This document shows, piece after piece, positions 14,459 to 21,922 of a stretch of 27,704 nt of DNA (the stretch's first letter is position 1; each line of letters begins with the position of its first letter). Below the pieces are notes generated by a model. That model worked only from the letters and a program-made list of their open reading frames with translations. It searched no databases and was not told the origin of the DNA. The stretch covers positions 1 to 27,704 of the IMG/VR virus record IMGVR_UViG_3300046011_001614, one strand, 5' to 3'. The stretch is from a virus. Made by a program: the position numbers and the translations under genes.

Positions 14459-15256
14459 ATGATTGGTGCTGTAATTGGAGACGTAATAGGATCCGTCTAT
14501 GAGTTCGATAATGTAAAGACAAAAGAGTTTGAATTATTTCAAAAGGATTCAATATACACAGATGATTCTGTATTAACATTTGCTATAGCAAAATCTATCT
14601 TGGATGAAGAATCTTATATTGATAATGTAAAGGATTTCGGTAGAAGATATTCGGACGCCGGATATGGTGGTATGTTTAAACAATGGTTGTTCTCCGAAGA
14701 CGTTGAACCATATAACAGTTACGGTAATGGTTCGGCAATGCGAGTGTCATCAGTTGGATTCTTATTTGATACCATAGAAGATGTTTTATATCAAGCTGAA
14801 TTATCCGCTGCGATTACCCATAATCACCAAGAAGGAATCAAAGGTGCTCAAGCAACTGCTCTTTCGATCTTCTTGGCAAGAACGGGTAATTCTAAGGAAC
14901 AAATCAAACATGAAATTGAAACTCGATTTGGATATGATTTAAACAGAACATTGGATGAAATCAGACCAACATATAAATTCAATGAAACATGTCAGAAGAC
15001 TGTCCCTGAATCAATCATATCTTTCCTTGAATCGACAGATTTCGAAGATGCCATTAGAAACGCAATTAGTCTAGGTGGAGACAGCGATACATTAGCTTGT
15101 ATCTGCGGTGGTATAGCGGAAGCATTTTATGGGGAGATTCCTGATTATATCTTATCGGAAACATTGATTAGATTACCGCAAGAATTTATTGATATTTTAA
15201 ATTTATTTGATGATAAAGTGTATAAATACAATAAATCAAATAAGGAATCGCAATGA
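14459..15256 (+). CDS. ADP-ribosylglycohydrolase (DraG/ARH family)
   Basis: 265 residues; hydrolyses ADP-ribose-protein or related N-glycosidic bonds using two Mg ions. Motifs in order: GAVIGDVIGSVYEF (3-16), TDDSVLT (34-40) with metal-binding Asp35/Asp36, NGSAMRVSSVGF near 90-101, THNHQEGIKGAQATA near 120, and GGDSDTLACICGG (206-218) with Asp208/Asp210. The set is complete, so the enzyme should be active. Phage homologues may undo host or defence-associated ADP-ribosylation, or manage NAD metabolites. AAAGGA precedes ATG 14459; the stop overlaps the next ATG (ATGA). An internal late promoter near its 3' end serves the next gene. Confidence 0.93.
   Translation: MIGAVIGDVIGSVYEFDNVKTKEFELFQKDSIYTDDSVLTFAIAKSILDEESYIDNVKDFGRRYSDAGYGGMFKQWLFSEDVEPYNSYGNGSAMRVSSVGFLFDTIEDVLYQAELSAAITHNHQEGIKGAQATALSIFLARTGNSKEQIKHEIETRFGYDLNRTLDEIRPTYKFNETCQKTVPESIISFLESTDFEDAIRNAISLGGDSDTLACICGGIAEAFYGEIPDYILSETLIRLPQEFIDILNLFDDKVYKYNKSNKESQ
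15221..15228 (+). promoter_or_regulatory. Late promoter TATAAATA inside the 3' end of the ARH gene
   Basis: Exact TATAAATA, 24 nt before ATG 15253. Same spacing as at 13027. Being inside a coding region weakens it slightly, but the reading-frame constraint there (VYKYN) is modest. Confidence 0.75.
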
Positions 15257-15485
15257 AAACATTTAAAGAATTCCATGAATTGGTCATGGAATCACTCAAC
15301 CGATTGATGTAGATAAATTGGAAGAAGCTGTTAAGATGACTGACAAATATCTACAATCAACTGTTAAACGATTGATGATTAATCTAACCAAGTTGGACCC
15401 AACCAATCAAGTTGATTCTGCATCTTATTACAAATTAGCAAAAATGTTAAATGATAACTTAACTGAATTGTTAAGTCGCAAATAA
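15253..15485 (+). pseudogene. Small late protein MKTFKEF..., apparently frameshifted (about 76 aa if restored)
   Basis: The ATG 15253 overlaps the ARH stop, with a late promoter upstream. It encodes MKTFKEFHELVMES, then a stop at 15310-15312. The -1 frame beginning at about 15294 reads TQPIDVDKLEEAVKMTDKYL, then TVKRLMINLTKLD and ends NDNLTELLSRK at TAA 15483-15485, so the two parts look like one small helical protein missing one base near 15291-15296. The MKxFxxF start is common in T4-like virion proteins. A start at ATG 15336 without ribosome site is a poor alternative. It could be real decay or consensus error. Confidence 0.65.
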
Positions 15486-15493
15486 AATGTATT

Positions 15494-15529
15494 AAAAATC
15501 CCAGAGTGAATTAACGCTCTGGGATTTTT
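15494..15529. terminator. Bidirectional terminator between converging operons
   Basis: AAAAATCCCAGAG 15494-15506 pairs perfectly with CTCTGGGATTTTT 15517-15529, loop 10 nt. A-run on one side and T-run on the other serve + transcription from the left and - transcription from the NlpC/P60 gene. Confidence 0.92.
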
Positions 15530-15534
15530 ATTGT

Positions 15535-16017
15535 TTAAAATTTAACAATTCCTTCTTCTAAAATATGGAGTTTCAATTCATAAATCATTTTATCAAATAG
15601 TTCACCAGGAGATAATTTGGTTTCATCTAATTTAAAACATTTCGATACAAATTCTGAACATATCTCACCAGAATAATCTTTAACTTTAATTTGTACACCA
15701 AATCGCCTCAACAATGATTTAACACCAACAGCAATGAAATCCATGTATCCATATCTAACTGGAGAAATCATGGGAATAATATTGTCTTTATGTTGATTCC
15801 ATAAAATAGATGTATCAACAATTGTGTATCTTCTGTTTTCGTAATTAGACATAAAATTCATATTTCTATTGGATCCCATTGTTGATTCCAAAATGAATTT
15901 ACCATCATCAGAAATTATCCCAACATGTATATATTCACTACCACTAAACGTTTTTATTATCAAATCCAATAATTTGTAATCCCCGTCTTTGAAGAAAATT
16001 GTTTGACCTGTTTTCAT
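15535..16017 (-). CDS. Permuted NlpC/P60 (YiiX/YebB-like) papain-fold enzyme
   Basis: 160 residues. EYIHVGIISDDG carries the catalytic His (H31) near the N-terminus, and GEICSEFVSKCF the catalytic Cys (C120) near the C-terminus, the permuted order of the YiiX/YebB branch. Members hydrolyse amide bonds in peptidoglycan peptides or acyl bonds in lipids. It is the last gene of the structural operon, downstream of the tape measure, so it may be tail-associated wall degradation at entry. No signal peptide. Start ATG 16015-16017, 3 nt after the tape measure stop. Confidence 0.82.
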   Translation of the reverse strand: MKTGQTIFFKDGDYKLLDLIIKTFSGSEYIHVGIISDDGKFILESTMGSNRNMNFMSNYENRRYTIVDTSILWNQHKDNIIPMISPVRYGYMDFIAVGVKSLLRRFGVQIKVKDYSGEICSEFVSKCFKLDETKLSPGELFDKMIYELKLHILEEGIVKF

Positions 16018-16020
16018 AAT

Positions 16021-19000
16021 CTATCCATTAAAATTAAATCTGTTTTGAAAATAATTCAATACAGTGTTATCATCGTTCTTAACTGTCTTGGAGATAACAG
16101 TCGTTGAATTATTGTTAACATTGGTTGGCGCGTTGACTATATTATTACCATTTGATACATTATTTTTATTGGTATTCTCTAATCTAGCGGTTTCCGTTTT
16201 CGCTGAATTTTCATATAATGCGTTAGAAATATCTCTTATCGGTTTTTCTGGCGTTTTGAAAAGAGCTTGCCCAATAGGTTCAATCTTAGTGACATCTATT
16301 GGTAACTTTGTTTCAATAGACATATTAGATAATGTATCTGTTATGCTTGAATTAACAATTGGTATTATCTTAGAGGGTTCAATACGTTCTCCGTTAATTG
16401 TAACATCTGGTATTATATTATTAAGGAGTTCTTCTGCTTTATTATCAATAGAAGAAGGAATATCCATTATCGGATTAATAATATCATCAATTGGTTTTGT
16501 AACAGATTGAATGTTTTGATTGACGATATTCTTCACTTCATTTATCGGATTACCAATCAACGGGTCTATTTGATTTGCTAATTGAACTACTTCATCTATT
16601 GGATTATCATTTATTGTTACAACAGGTTCAGGAATAGATACTTCATTTGGTGGTAATGGAGTTTCCACCGTAACAGGAACTTGTTGAATCACACCCACCG
16701 GTTTAACAATAGGTTCTTCTGATTTCAAATTTGGAAATTCAGATTCAACAGAAGGTATTGTTGATTCATTTATTGTTACAACAGGTTCAGGAATAGATAC
16801 TTCATTTGGTGGTAATGGAGTTTCTTTAGATTGTTCCTGTTTAATTTGTTCTACTGGTTTAGATTGAACATCATTTAACGGAGCTTTGCTAAGAGATGTT
16901 AAATCGATTTCTGGTTTAGAGAATTCAGGAACAGGTTCTATCTTGTTTTCTATTTTAACAGGTTCAATCTTTGGTATTTCTTTATTTTCAGGTTCTACTG
17001 GTTTTGGTTCTTCCGATTTACCGTTAATGAATTTCGTTGCTTCTTCTTCGACATTCTTTTTGATTTCGGTCATTCGTTCACCAACCAATGGATCTGACAT
17101 TGGTGAAATACCATACACATCTTCATAAACATCATTTGCCAATAATGCGATTGCCGCAGGTACAGCAGTGGCAACTGAACCTAAACCAGATACGGCAGCC
17201 AATCCTGCTCCAGCGATATCTCCTTTTACCAATCTACTGATACCTTCCCCAACACCTAATGCAGCACCAATCAATGGAATAGATTTACCCAACATCCCGC
17301 CCATGGCAGCAGGTAATCTTTTGGCAATAGAGGTTCCAATCAATGCAGAAGCACTTCCTTTCAATTTATTTCCAACACCGCCCAATACTTTACCGCCAAC
17401 AGATTTAACTACTCCACCCATCTTACCAACAACTGTTGATTCCTTTACTCCATTAACAACATTAGACGCTAAATTTCCAATAGAAGAACCAGCAACCATG
17501 GCAGCAGTAGCTCCACCAATCGCCTTTACTCCAGTTGATAATGGTTTGAATTTACCTCCGATTTTGGAGGCAATATCTTTTGTTGATTTTCCAAAGGATT
17601 TAGCTTTGTTCTTTAATTTACCACCTTCTTTCTTAGCGTTACCACCAAACAACCCACCCAATAATGATGTATCGGATTCTTCTTTCTCATTGACCCCAAA
17701 TTTACCCATTTTCAACAATTTGAAAATTTCTGTTTGAACATTCAATTGATTTTGTAATACATCAAATGTTTTGGATTTCTGTAAATTATCTTCAATTTGA
17801 GATTCGGAAACTTCATTCGATATATTAGTTGATTCTTTAGAGGTTTCTTTAATTGAATCAGATAACGATTTGATTTCATCTTGTGTATTGGAAACGACAG
17901 TTGTTATCTTAGAGGACTCTTTAATTGAATCAGATAACGATTTGATTTCATCTTGTGTATTGGAAACGACAGTTGTTATCTTAGAGGTTTCTTTAATTGA
18001 ATCAGATAATGATTTATTTTCATCTTGAACTTTAGATTCAACAGTTGTTATCTTAGAGGACTCTTTAATTGAATCAGATAATGATTTGATTTCATCTTGA
18101 ACTTTAGATTCAACAGTTTCCTTTTTAATTGGAGATTCAACTGGAGTCGATTGAGATGGAATATCTTTAACTGGCTCTTCTTTGACAAATGTTTTATCCG
18201 TATCCTCTATCTGTTTTCTTAGAGAGGAAAGTTCTTCAGATAATGTTTTAAACACTTCATTGGATTCATCCGTTTTTGGTAAATCTTTAAATGTATTAAG
18301 TTTATCAAACAATTCATTGTATGATTGTTTCATATTCAATAACATTTTGGATTCTTTAATTAGATCTTTCTCAACATCAGAACGTTTTTTATCTTTCAAT
18401 AATTCTGGATTTTGTTCTATTGCTTGTTGTGCATATTCTAAATGAGTTTCTTTTACATTTTGTGATTGTAATAATACATCTTTCAAACCAACAATGTCCG
18501 CAAGTTTCTGTATATTTTCATTGGACCCAAACGACAATCCTTTTGTACCAATTTGTTTTATCACAGAAGAGGTTTTGAATTCATTATATCTTGGATCTTC
18601 TTTTACATTATACTTTGGGTTGATTCGTTTAGCTTCTTTAATGTAATCTTTGAACGATTCTCTATTGGATAGATATTTTCCTAATTTTGAATCTTCTTTT
18701 ACACCAATAACATTTGTTGCGAATTTCTTTAATGAAGAAAGATTACCAATTGCTGATTTTTTAAACAATGATGAGATTACATTATCCGATTTATCAACAT
18801 CATATTTACCAGAAGGTTTATTTGTTGGTTGTTCTTTTGGTTTTGATTCTGGTGCGTTATCTTTCAAAACGGGTTTCGATTCAATTCTATCTTTAATCTC
18901 AGATAACAAATCTATCATCTTCATGGAATTGTTGAATTGTTTCTCTTCCGCGAACCTTTCTTCAAATTGAATTTCTTTATCGGATTTACCGCCTGAAAAT

Positions 19001-19122
19001 CTATTTGTTTCGTTTAATGAGATTTCTATATATTGTATCGCATCGGCAATAGTCGTTGTGTTATCATCTAATGACGATAAATGTTGTAATTGTTTCTTTA
19101 GTATGGAATCGATACTAGACAT
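16021..19122 (-). CDS. 29: Tape measure protein (T4 gp29-position)
   Basis: 1033 residues. It lies after the gp26/gp51 chaperone-type pair, the position of tape measure genes in tailed phages. Composition fits: a charged helical N-terminal third, a 4x24-residue repeat block, a Gly/Ala-rich hydrophobic segment about 500-680 (GGATAAMVAGSSIGNLASNV, GAALGVGEGIS) and a Pro/Glu/Ile-rich C-terminal region, ending Asn-rich. It is longer than T4 gp29 (590). At roughly 1.5 A per residue it would predict a tail near 150-160 nm, but the low-complexity regions make this unreliable. Start ATG 19120-19122 overlaps the gp51 gene's end. Sequence homology to gp29 is not visible; call is by context and form. 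Confidence 0.78.
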   Translation of the reverse strand: MSSIDSILKKQLQHLSSLDDNTTTIADAIQYIEISLNETNRFSGGKSDKEIQFEERFAEEKQFNNSMKMIDLLSEIKDRIESKPVLKDNAPESKPKEQPTNKPSGKYDVDKSDNVISSLFKKSAIGNLSSLKKFATNVIGVKEDSKLGKYLSNRESFKDYIKEAKRINPKYNVKEDPRYNEFKTSSVIKQIGTKGLSFGSNENIQKLADIVGLKDVLLQSQNVKETHLEYAQQAIEQNPELLKDKKRSDVEKDLIKESKMLLNMKQSYNELFDKLNTFKDLPKTDESNEVFKTLSEELSSLRKQIEDTDKTFVKEEPVKDIPSQSTPVESPIKKETVESKVQDEIKSLSDSIKESSKITTVESKVQDENKSLSDSIKETSKITTVVSNTQDEIKSLSDSIKESSKITTVVSNTQDEIKSLSDSIKETSKESTNISNEVSESQIEDNLQKSKTFDVLQNQLNVQTEIFKLLKMGKFGVNEKEESDTSLLGGLFGGNAKKEGGKLKNKAKSFGKSTKDIASKIGGKFKPLSTGVKAIGGATAAMVAGSSIGNLASNVVNGVKESTVVGKMGGVVKSVGGKVLGGVGNKLKGSASALIGTSIAKRLPAAMGGMLGKSIPLIGAALGVGEGISRLVKGDIAGAGLAAVSGLGSVATAVPAAIALLANDVYEDVYGISPMSDPLVGERMTEIKKNVEEEATKFINGKSEEPKPVEPENKEIPKIEPVKIENKIEPVPEFSKPEIDLTSLSKAPLNDVQSKPVEQIKQEQSKETPLPPNEVSIPEPVVTINESTIPSVESEFPNLKSEEPIVKPVGVIQQVPVTVETPLPPNEVSIPEPVVTINDNPIDEVVQLANQIDPLIGNPINEVKNIVNQNIQSVTKPIDDIINPIMDIPSSIDNKAEELLNNIIPDVTINGERIEPSKIIPIVNSSITDTLSNMSIETKLPIDVTKIEPIGQALFKTPEKPIRDISNALYENSAKTETARLENTNKNNVSNGNNIVNAPTNVNNNSTTVISKTVKNDDNTVLNYFQNRFNFNG
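16609..16824 (-). repeat. 57-bp exact direct repeat within the tape measure gene (two copies)
   Basis: Identical 57-bp blocks at 16609-16665 and 16768-16824, spacing 159 bp, encode ETPLPPNEVSIPEPVVTIN in both places in the tape measure C-terminal region. Identity at DNA level implies recent duplication. Confidence 0.85.
17836..18121 (-). repeat. Tandem 72-bp repeat block (4 copies, 24 aa each) in the tape measure gene
   Basis: Protein unit is of the type VxSxxQDEIKSLSDSIKE(S/T)SKITT; four copies in a row. The two 3'-most copies on the minus strand are almost identical at DNA level (period 72 bp, e.g. 17881 and 17953). Predicted long helix, so copy number may scale tail length. Confidence 0.85.
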
Positions 19123-19303
19123 TATTCTTTCCTTTCTTTAATCGGTCTTGTTCTTCTTTTAAATGATTCATCAATAAAGAAACATACACTTCGCGTTCAA
19201 ATGGTAACATTGTCTCTATGTCATATAGACTATAATTATGATGTTGCATTAAAGAGAAATTCATCTTATAATGATTCATCAAATTATCATGACATAGAGC
19301 CAT
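19115..19303 (-). CDS. 51: gp51-like baseplate hub assembly protein, possible frameshift partner of gp26
   Basis: 62 residues: MALCHDNLMNHYKMNF, then YSLYDIETMLPFEREVYVSLLMNHLKEEQDR. The pattern (Y-S-L-E-D-I-x-x-M-x-P-x-E-R-x-V-Y) matches small proteins annotated as gp51 in other T4-like phages, by recollection; T4 gp51 is much longer (249), so homology is not proven. ATG 19301-19303 shares one base with the gp26 stop (TAATG). Directly upstream in gene 26 sits T TTT TTT, whose -1 frame enters this gene. Either coupling or a programmed frameshift would make the protein. Confidence 0.6.
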   Translation of the reverse strand: MALCHDNLMNHYKMNFSLMQHHNYSLYDIETMLPFEREVYVSLLMNHLKEEQDRLKKGKNNV

Positions 19304-20022
19304 TAAAAAAAATGTTCAATACCTTCCATAACTTTATCATGAACCAATCCACATTTAGGGCATGTATATTTCACTGATTGTGATAGTTTAGGCATCGTCT
19401 GGAAGAATAACATAATCTTTGTTAACATATCATCAGTCATATCTTCAACAAATTGAGATAATTCAATTTTCCATTTATCATCTGGTGTATTTTCTTGTCT
19501 GTATAATTCAGAATCATCATAGATATAATCAATGGAATCGATAATCATATCAAACGCTAATTGATAATCTTCTGTTTCCAAATCATTGAATTTCTTTAAG
19601 ATAGCGAATGATGGATACTTCATTACGATACCAACATCATCAAATAATGGGATACGTTTTGAATGATTTTCATTTTTAACAATTTTGATATTTGTTAAAT
19701 TAAATGAAACCTTCACTCTGGCTTTCTCATCATCACATTCATCACAAGCAAAAATCAATTCCGATATTTCACCAACACTCTTAGATCTTATCTGTAAAAA
19801 TAAGTATTCAACATCAAAGATTGCCAATTTATAATCTAACTTGGTTACAAGGCAATTATCGACGATATCCGTAATTGTATCCAACATAACATCTTGGTCT
19901 TCAGATTGTTGAGCCAATAATAGATTCTTCTCGTCCTTCACGGTAAATGGTTTGAATTTAACGGTTTCTTCTGTTGAAGGTAAGATTGTTGTATAAATTG
20001 GTAAATTAACTTTTGGTAACAT
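19303..20022 (-). CDS. 26: Baseplate hub subunit gp26 (T4 baseplate family)
   Basis: 239 residues, starting MLPKVNLPIYTTILPSTEET. The call follows the T4 gp26 family (PF12322 type) found in this place in T4-like phages. Two CxxC pairs, CDEC (C93, C96) and CPKCG (C221, C224), suggest a zinc site. It precedes gp51 and the tape measure. The start overlaps the end of gp16 by 17 nt. The gene ends in eight T residues (CAT-TTT-TTT-TAA), giving a canonical slippery heptamer just before the stop. Confidence 0.8.
   Translation of the reverse strand: MLPKVNLPIYTTILPSTEETVKFKPFTVKDEKNLLLAQQSEDQDVMLDTITDIVDNCLVTKLDYKLAIFDVEYLFLQIRSKSVGEISELIFACDECDDEKARVKVSFNLTNIKIVKNENHSKRIPLFDDVGIVMKYPSFAILKKFNDLETEDYQLAFDMIIDSIDYIYDDSELYRQENTPDDKWKIELSQFVEDMTDDMLTKIMLFFQTMPKLSQSVKYTCPKCGLVHDKVMEGIEHFF
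19306..19312 (-). promoter_or_regulatory. Putative -1 programmed frameshift site T TTT TTT at the end of gene 26
   Basis: On the minus strand the 0 frame reads CAT TTT TTT TAA. A -1 slip on T TTT TTT makes the next codons TTA ATG GCT, which is exactly the gp51 frame. The product would be a gp26-Leu-gp51 fusion of about 302 residues. The same heptamer class is used in several phage tail-chaperone pairs. The overlapping start TAATG is an alternative explanation. Confidence 0.55.
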
Positions 20023-20482
20023 TTTTCATTCCCATTTGTTCAATGATATTATTCAAGTCGGCTGTAGTGCCGACAAACATAGTGTTATTCGTAACGGTTG
20101 CTGCTGGAGTATTAGTTGGTTGAGACACTTCTTTCTTCTTGACACTATCGTCCAAGTATTGGCGTTTTTGATGAAGACTTAAAATCTGTGAATTCATCTC
20201 AGTCAATTGTTTCATAATGGTTGCAGCAACTTCAAATGATTTTGGTTGTTCAGATTCCCTTGCTATATGAATTGCGTCTTCTAATAGGTCAGTTCCTTGA
20301 CTTAACAATTCATACATGTTGCGTCTGACTTGGTCAAAATCTTTCTCTTTTTGTTCTTCTGTTCCTAATTCAACAATTGGAACAATAGATGATTCCTTAT
20401 ATTCCACTGTTGTGATTTCACCTTCAATAGGTTCTTCTTCTAAATTGAATATCTTGGACATATTATCACTCAATTTACTCAT
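20006..20482 (-). CDS. 16: Small terminase subunit (T4 gp16-like)
   Basis: 158 residues. Homology to T4 gp16 is visible: FDQVRRNMYELL (T4: YGVVRRNMHFQ), then FEVAATIMKQLTEMNSQILSLHQK (T4: [23 protein letters not shown]), and the terminal NNTMFVGTTADLNNIIEQMG (T4: NATVFMGSPTELMDEIG). It recognises the DNA end for packaging and activates the large terminase gp17. Oddly, it sits within a baseplate/tail operon rather than beside gp17. Cotranscribed with gp26, overlapping by 17 nt. Confidence 0.88.
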   Translation of the reverse strand: MSKLSDNMSKIFNLEEEPIEGEITTVEYKESSIVPIVELGTEEQKEKDFDQVRRNMYELLSQGTDLLEDAIHIARESEQPKSFEVAATIMKQLTEMNSQILSLHQKRQYLDDSVKKKEVSQPTNTPAATVTNNTMFVGTTADLNNIIEQMGMKNVTKS

Positions 20483-20494
20483 GTTGTAATATCC

Positions 20495-21106
20495 TTATCG
20501 TTTAGACGCATCCGAAATTGGATCTATTGTATAGTATTTGTATGTCATTGTGACGGGCATCTCCGCGAATCCTTCTGAATCATAAGATAACGTCATTTCA
20601 CCTAATGTCTTAGGATAACATTCATGTAACGTCAATTTAAATCGTTCATTGGTTGTCCTACCTAAACGTTCCATTGAAGATTTAGACGCACCATCATTTA
20701 CGGTGATAGTTATTGTTGCGATATAATTATCATAGTATTCTTGTACTCTGGTTTTAGTGTTGATTATACCACCAATCCAGTTTTCAAAGAATCGTTTAAT
20801 CTTTAAATCAATATCCATCATAAATGTTAATGTTAAATTATCAAATGCTCTTTGATACGGAACTTCTCTGTTCTCACCAAACGTGGCAACTTCATTAGTC
20901 AATAAATTAGTGCCTGGTAAAGACGTTGCTTTACAGTACATCATATATTTCCCATCCAATGGATCCGCAATTTGTTTAACATTACCGCCTGGATCTTTAA
21001 AGATTTTCGGGGGATTTACAATATCAACATCATAATGACTTGATTTACTCAACCCTTCATTTTTGGTCAATGAAATGAATTCGTCTAATGTATTTCTAGA
21101 TGACAT
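20495..21106 (-). CDS. Tail-tube-fold protein (gp19/gp54 family)
   Basis: 203 residues. YMMYCKATSLPGTNLL (T4 gp19: CKATALPAGI), DNLTLTFMMDIDLKIKRFFENWIGGI, KLTLHECYPKTLGEMTLSYDSEG and MPVTMTYKYY match the tail tube fold. Given its place beside hub genes it may be the tube initiator (gp54-like) rather than the main tube gp19, which normally lies near the sheath; T4 gp54 is longer (320). I leave the symbol open. ATG immediately follows the preceding TAA. Confidence 0.8.
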   Translation of the reverse strand: MSSRNTLDEFISLTKNEGLSKSSHYDVDIVNPPKIFKDPGGNVKQIADPLDGKYMMYCKATSLPGTNLLTNEVATFGENREVPYQRAFDNLTLTFMMDIDLKIKRFFENWIGGIINTKTRVQEYYDNYIATITITVNDGASKSSMERLGRTTNERFKLTLHECYPKTLGEMTLSYDSEGFAEMPVTMTYKYYTIDPISDASKR

Positions 21107-21922
21107 TTAGTAACTCCATACTTGTTTTGCCGTAGCTCCCGTAAATAGCTCGTTTGGTAAGAGTACCGAGACTATCCAATTATCAGAATGAATCTTTTTC
21201 AACGGAGTTCTTAAATGTGAATACAAATATCTATGTACACATTTTTCAAATTTCTTATGATGTGCCATTTTTTGTAATAGATTATATGATAATTTCAATT
21301 TGGTACTAACATCTGTTCTTTTACTTACAGCAATAGATTGTAATTCATCAAGTAAGATTATCCTGTCTTTATAATGGACGTAATGGAAGTTGATGCCGAT
21401 AAATCCATCTGGTAGGATTCTGAACGGAAATACCAACGGAAATTTATCCCAGTAAGGTAAAATGTCTTTATGTTTGGCATCATAATAGAAAGAATACATA
21501 ACACCAATTTCTGGTTTTAATGTGGTAGTGCCTCTTACGGACGCATCATTAGAACTTGCCAATTTTTTAACTTCAGAATTGAACCAAGCCTTTGATTGTT
21601 TTCTTAATTCAGAAATCTCGTATGAACTTGCTCTGGACAATTTATCTTTAATTGTTCTTTGTTGTTCTTTACGTTCTGGTGTTGGTTTCTTTTCAACAGG
21701 TTTGATTGGTTCTTCTTTTGGAAGTTCCTTAGTTGGTTTTAATCTAACTTTGACTTTCTTTGCTGGTATTGATTTTGGTGTTTCTTTGGGTTCTTCTTTT
21801 GGAACCTTTAATCTAACTTTTAATTTTGGAGTAGGAGGAACTTGTTTTGGTTCTTCTTTTGGAGTTTCCTTCGGTGTCTTTAATTTGATTTTTAATTTTG
21901 GTTTTGTTTCTTGTTCGTTCAT
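21107..21922 (-). CDS. Conserved T4-like protein in the gp2 position, Lys/Pro-rich N-terminus (271 aa)
   Basis: The N-terminal ~85 residues carry three rough 25-residue repeats of type (K)PKLK(I/V)(K/R)LK(T/V)PKE(E/T)PK, basic and disordered. The globular part (110-271) has a well conserved feel: GVMYSFYYDAKHKDILPYWDKFPLVFPFR, GFIGINFHYVHYKDRIILLDEL, ending TAKQVWSY, a family I have seen in T4-like cyanophages without assured function. Its strand and place next to gp4 equal that of T4 gene 2 (DNA end protector, 274 aa), so gp2-like is an attractive but unproven name. Stop/start coupling with gp4 (ATGA). Confidence 0.65.
   Translation of the reverse strand: MNEQETKPKLKIKLKTPKETPKEEPKQVPPTPKLKVRLKVPKEEPKETPKSIPAKKVKVRLKPTKELPKEEPIKPVEKKPTPERKEQQRTIKDKLSRASSYEISELRKQSKAWFNSEVKKLASSNDASVRGTTTLKPEIGVMYSFYYDAKHKDILPYWDKFPLVFPFRILPDGFIGINFHYVHYKDRIILLDELQSIAVSKRTDVSTKLKLSYNLLQKMAHHKKFEKCVHRYLYSHLRTPLKKIHSDNWIVSVLLPNELFTGATAKQVWSY

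Noticed and set aside
17168-17737. A 189-codon plus-strand open frame opposite the tape measure gene
   Set aside because: It is Pro/Asn/Leu-rich reverse-complement of Gly/Ala/Lys codons, lacks a ribosome site, and lies opposite a long, convincing minus-strand gene.
17836-18121. Regular 72-bp repeats considered as a CRISPR array
   Set aside because: The repeats are contiguous, in frame and translated; there are no unique spacers.
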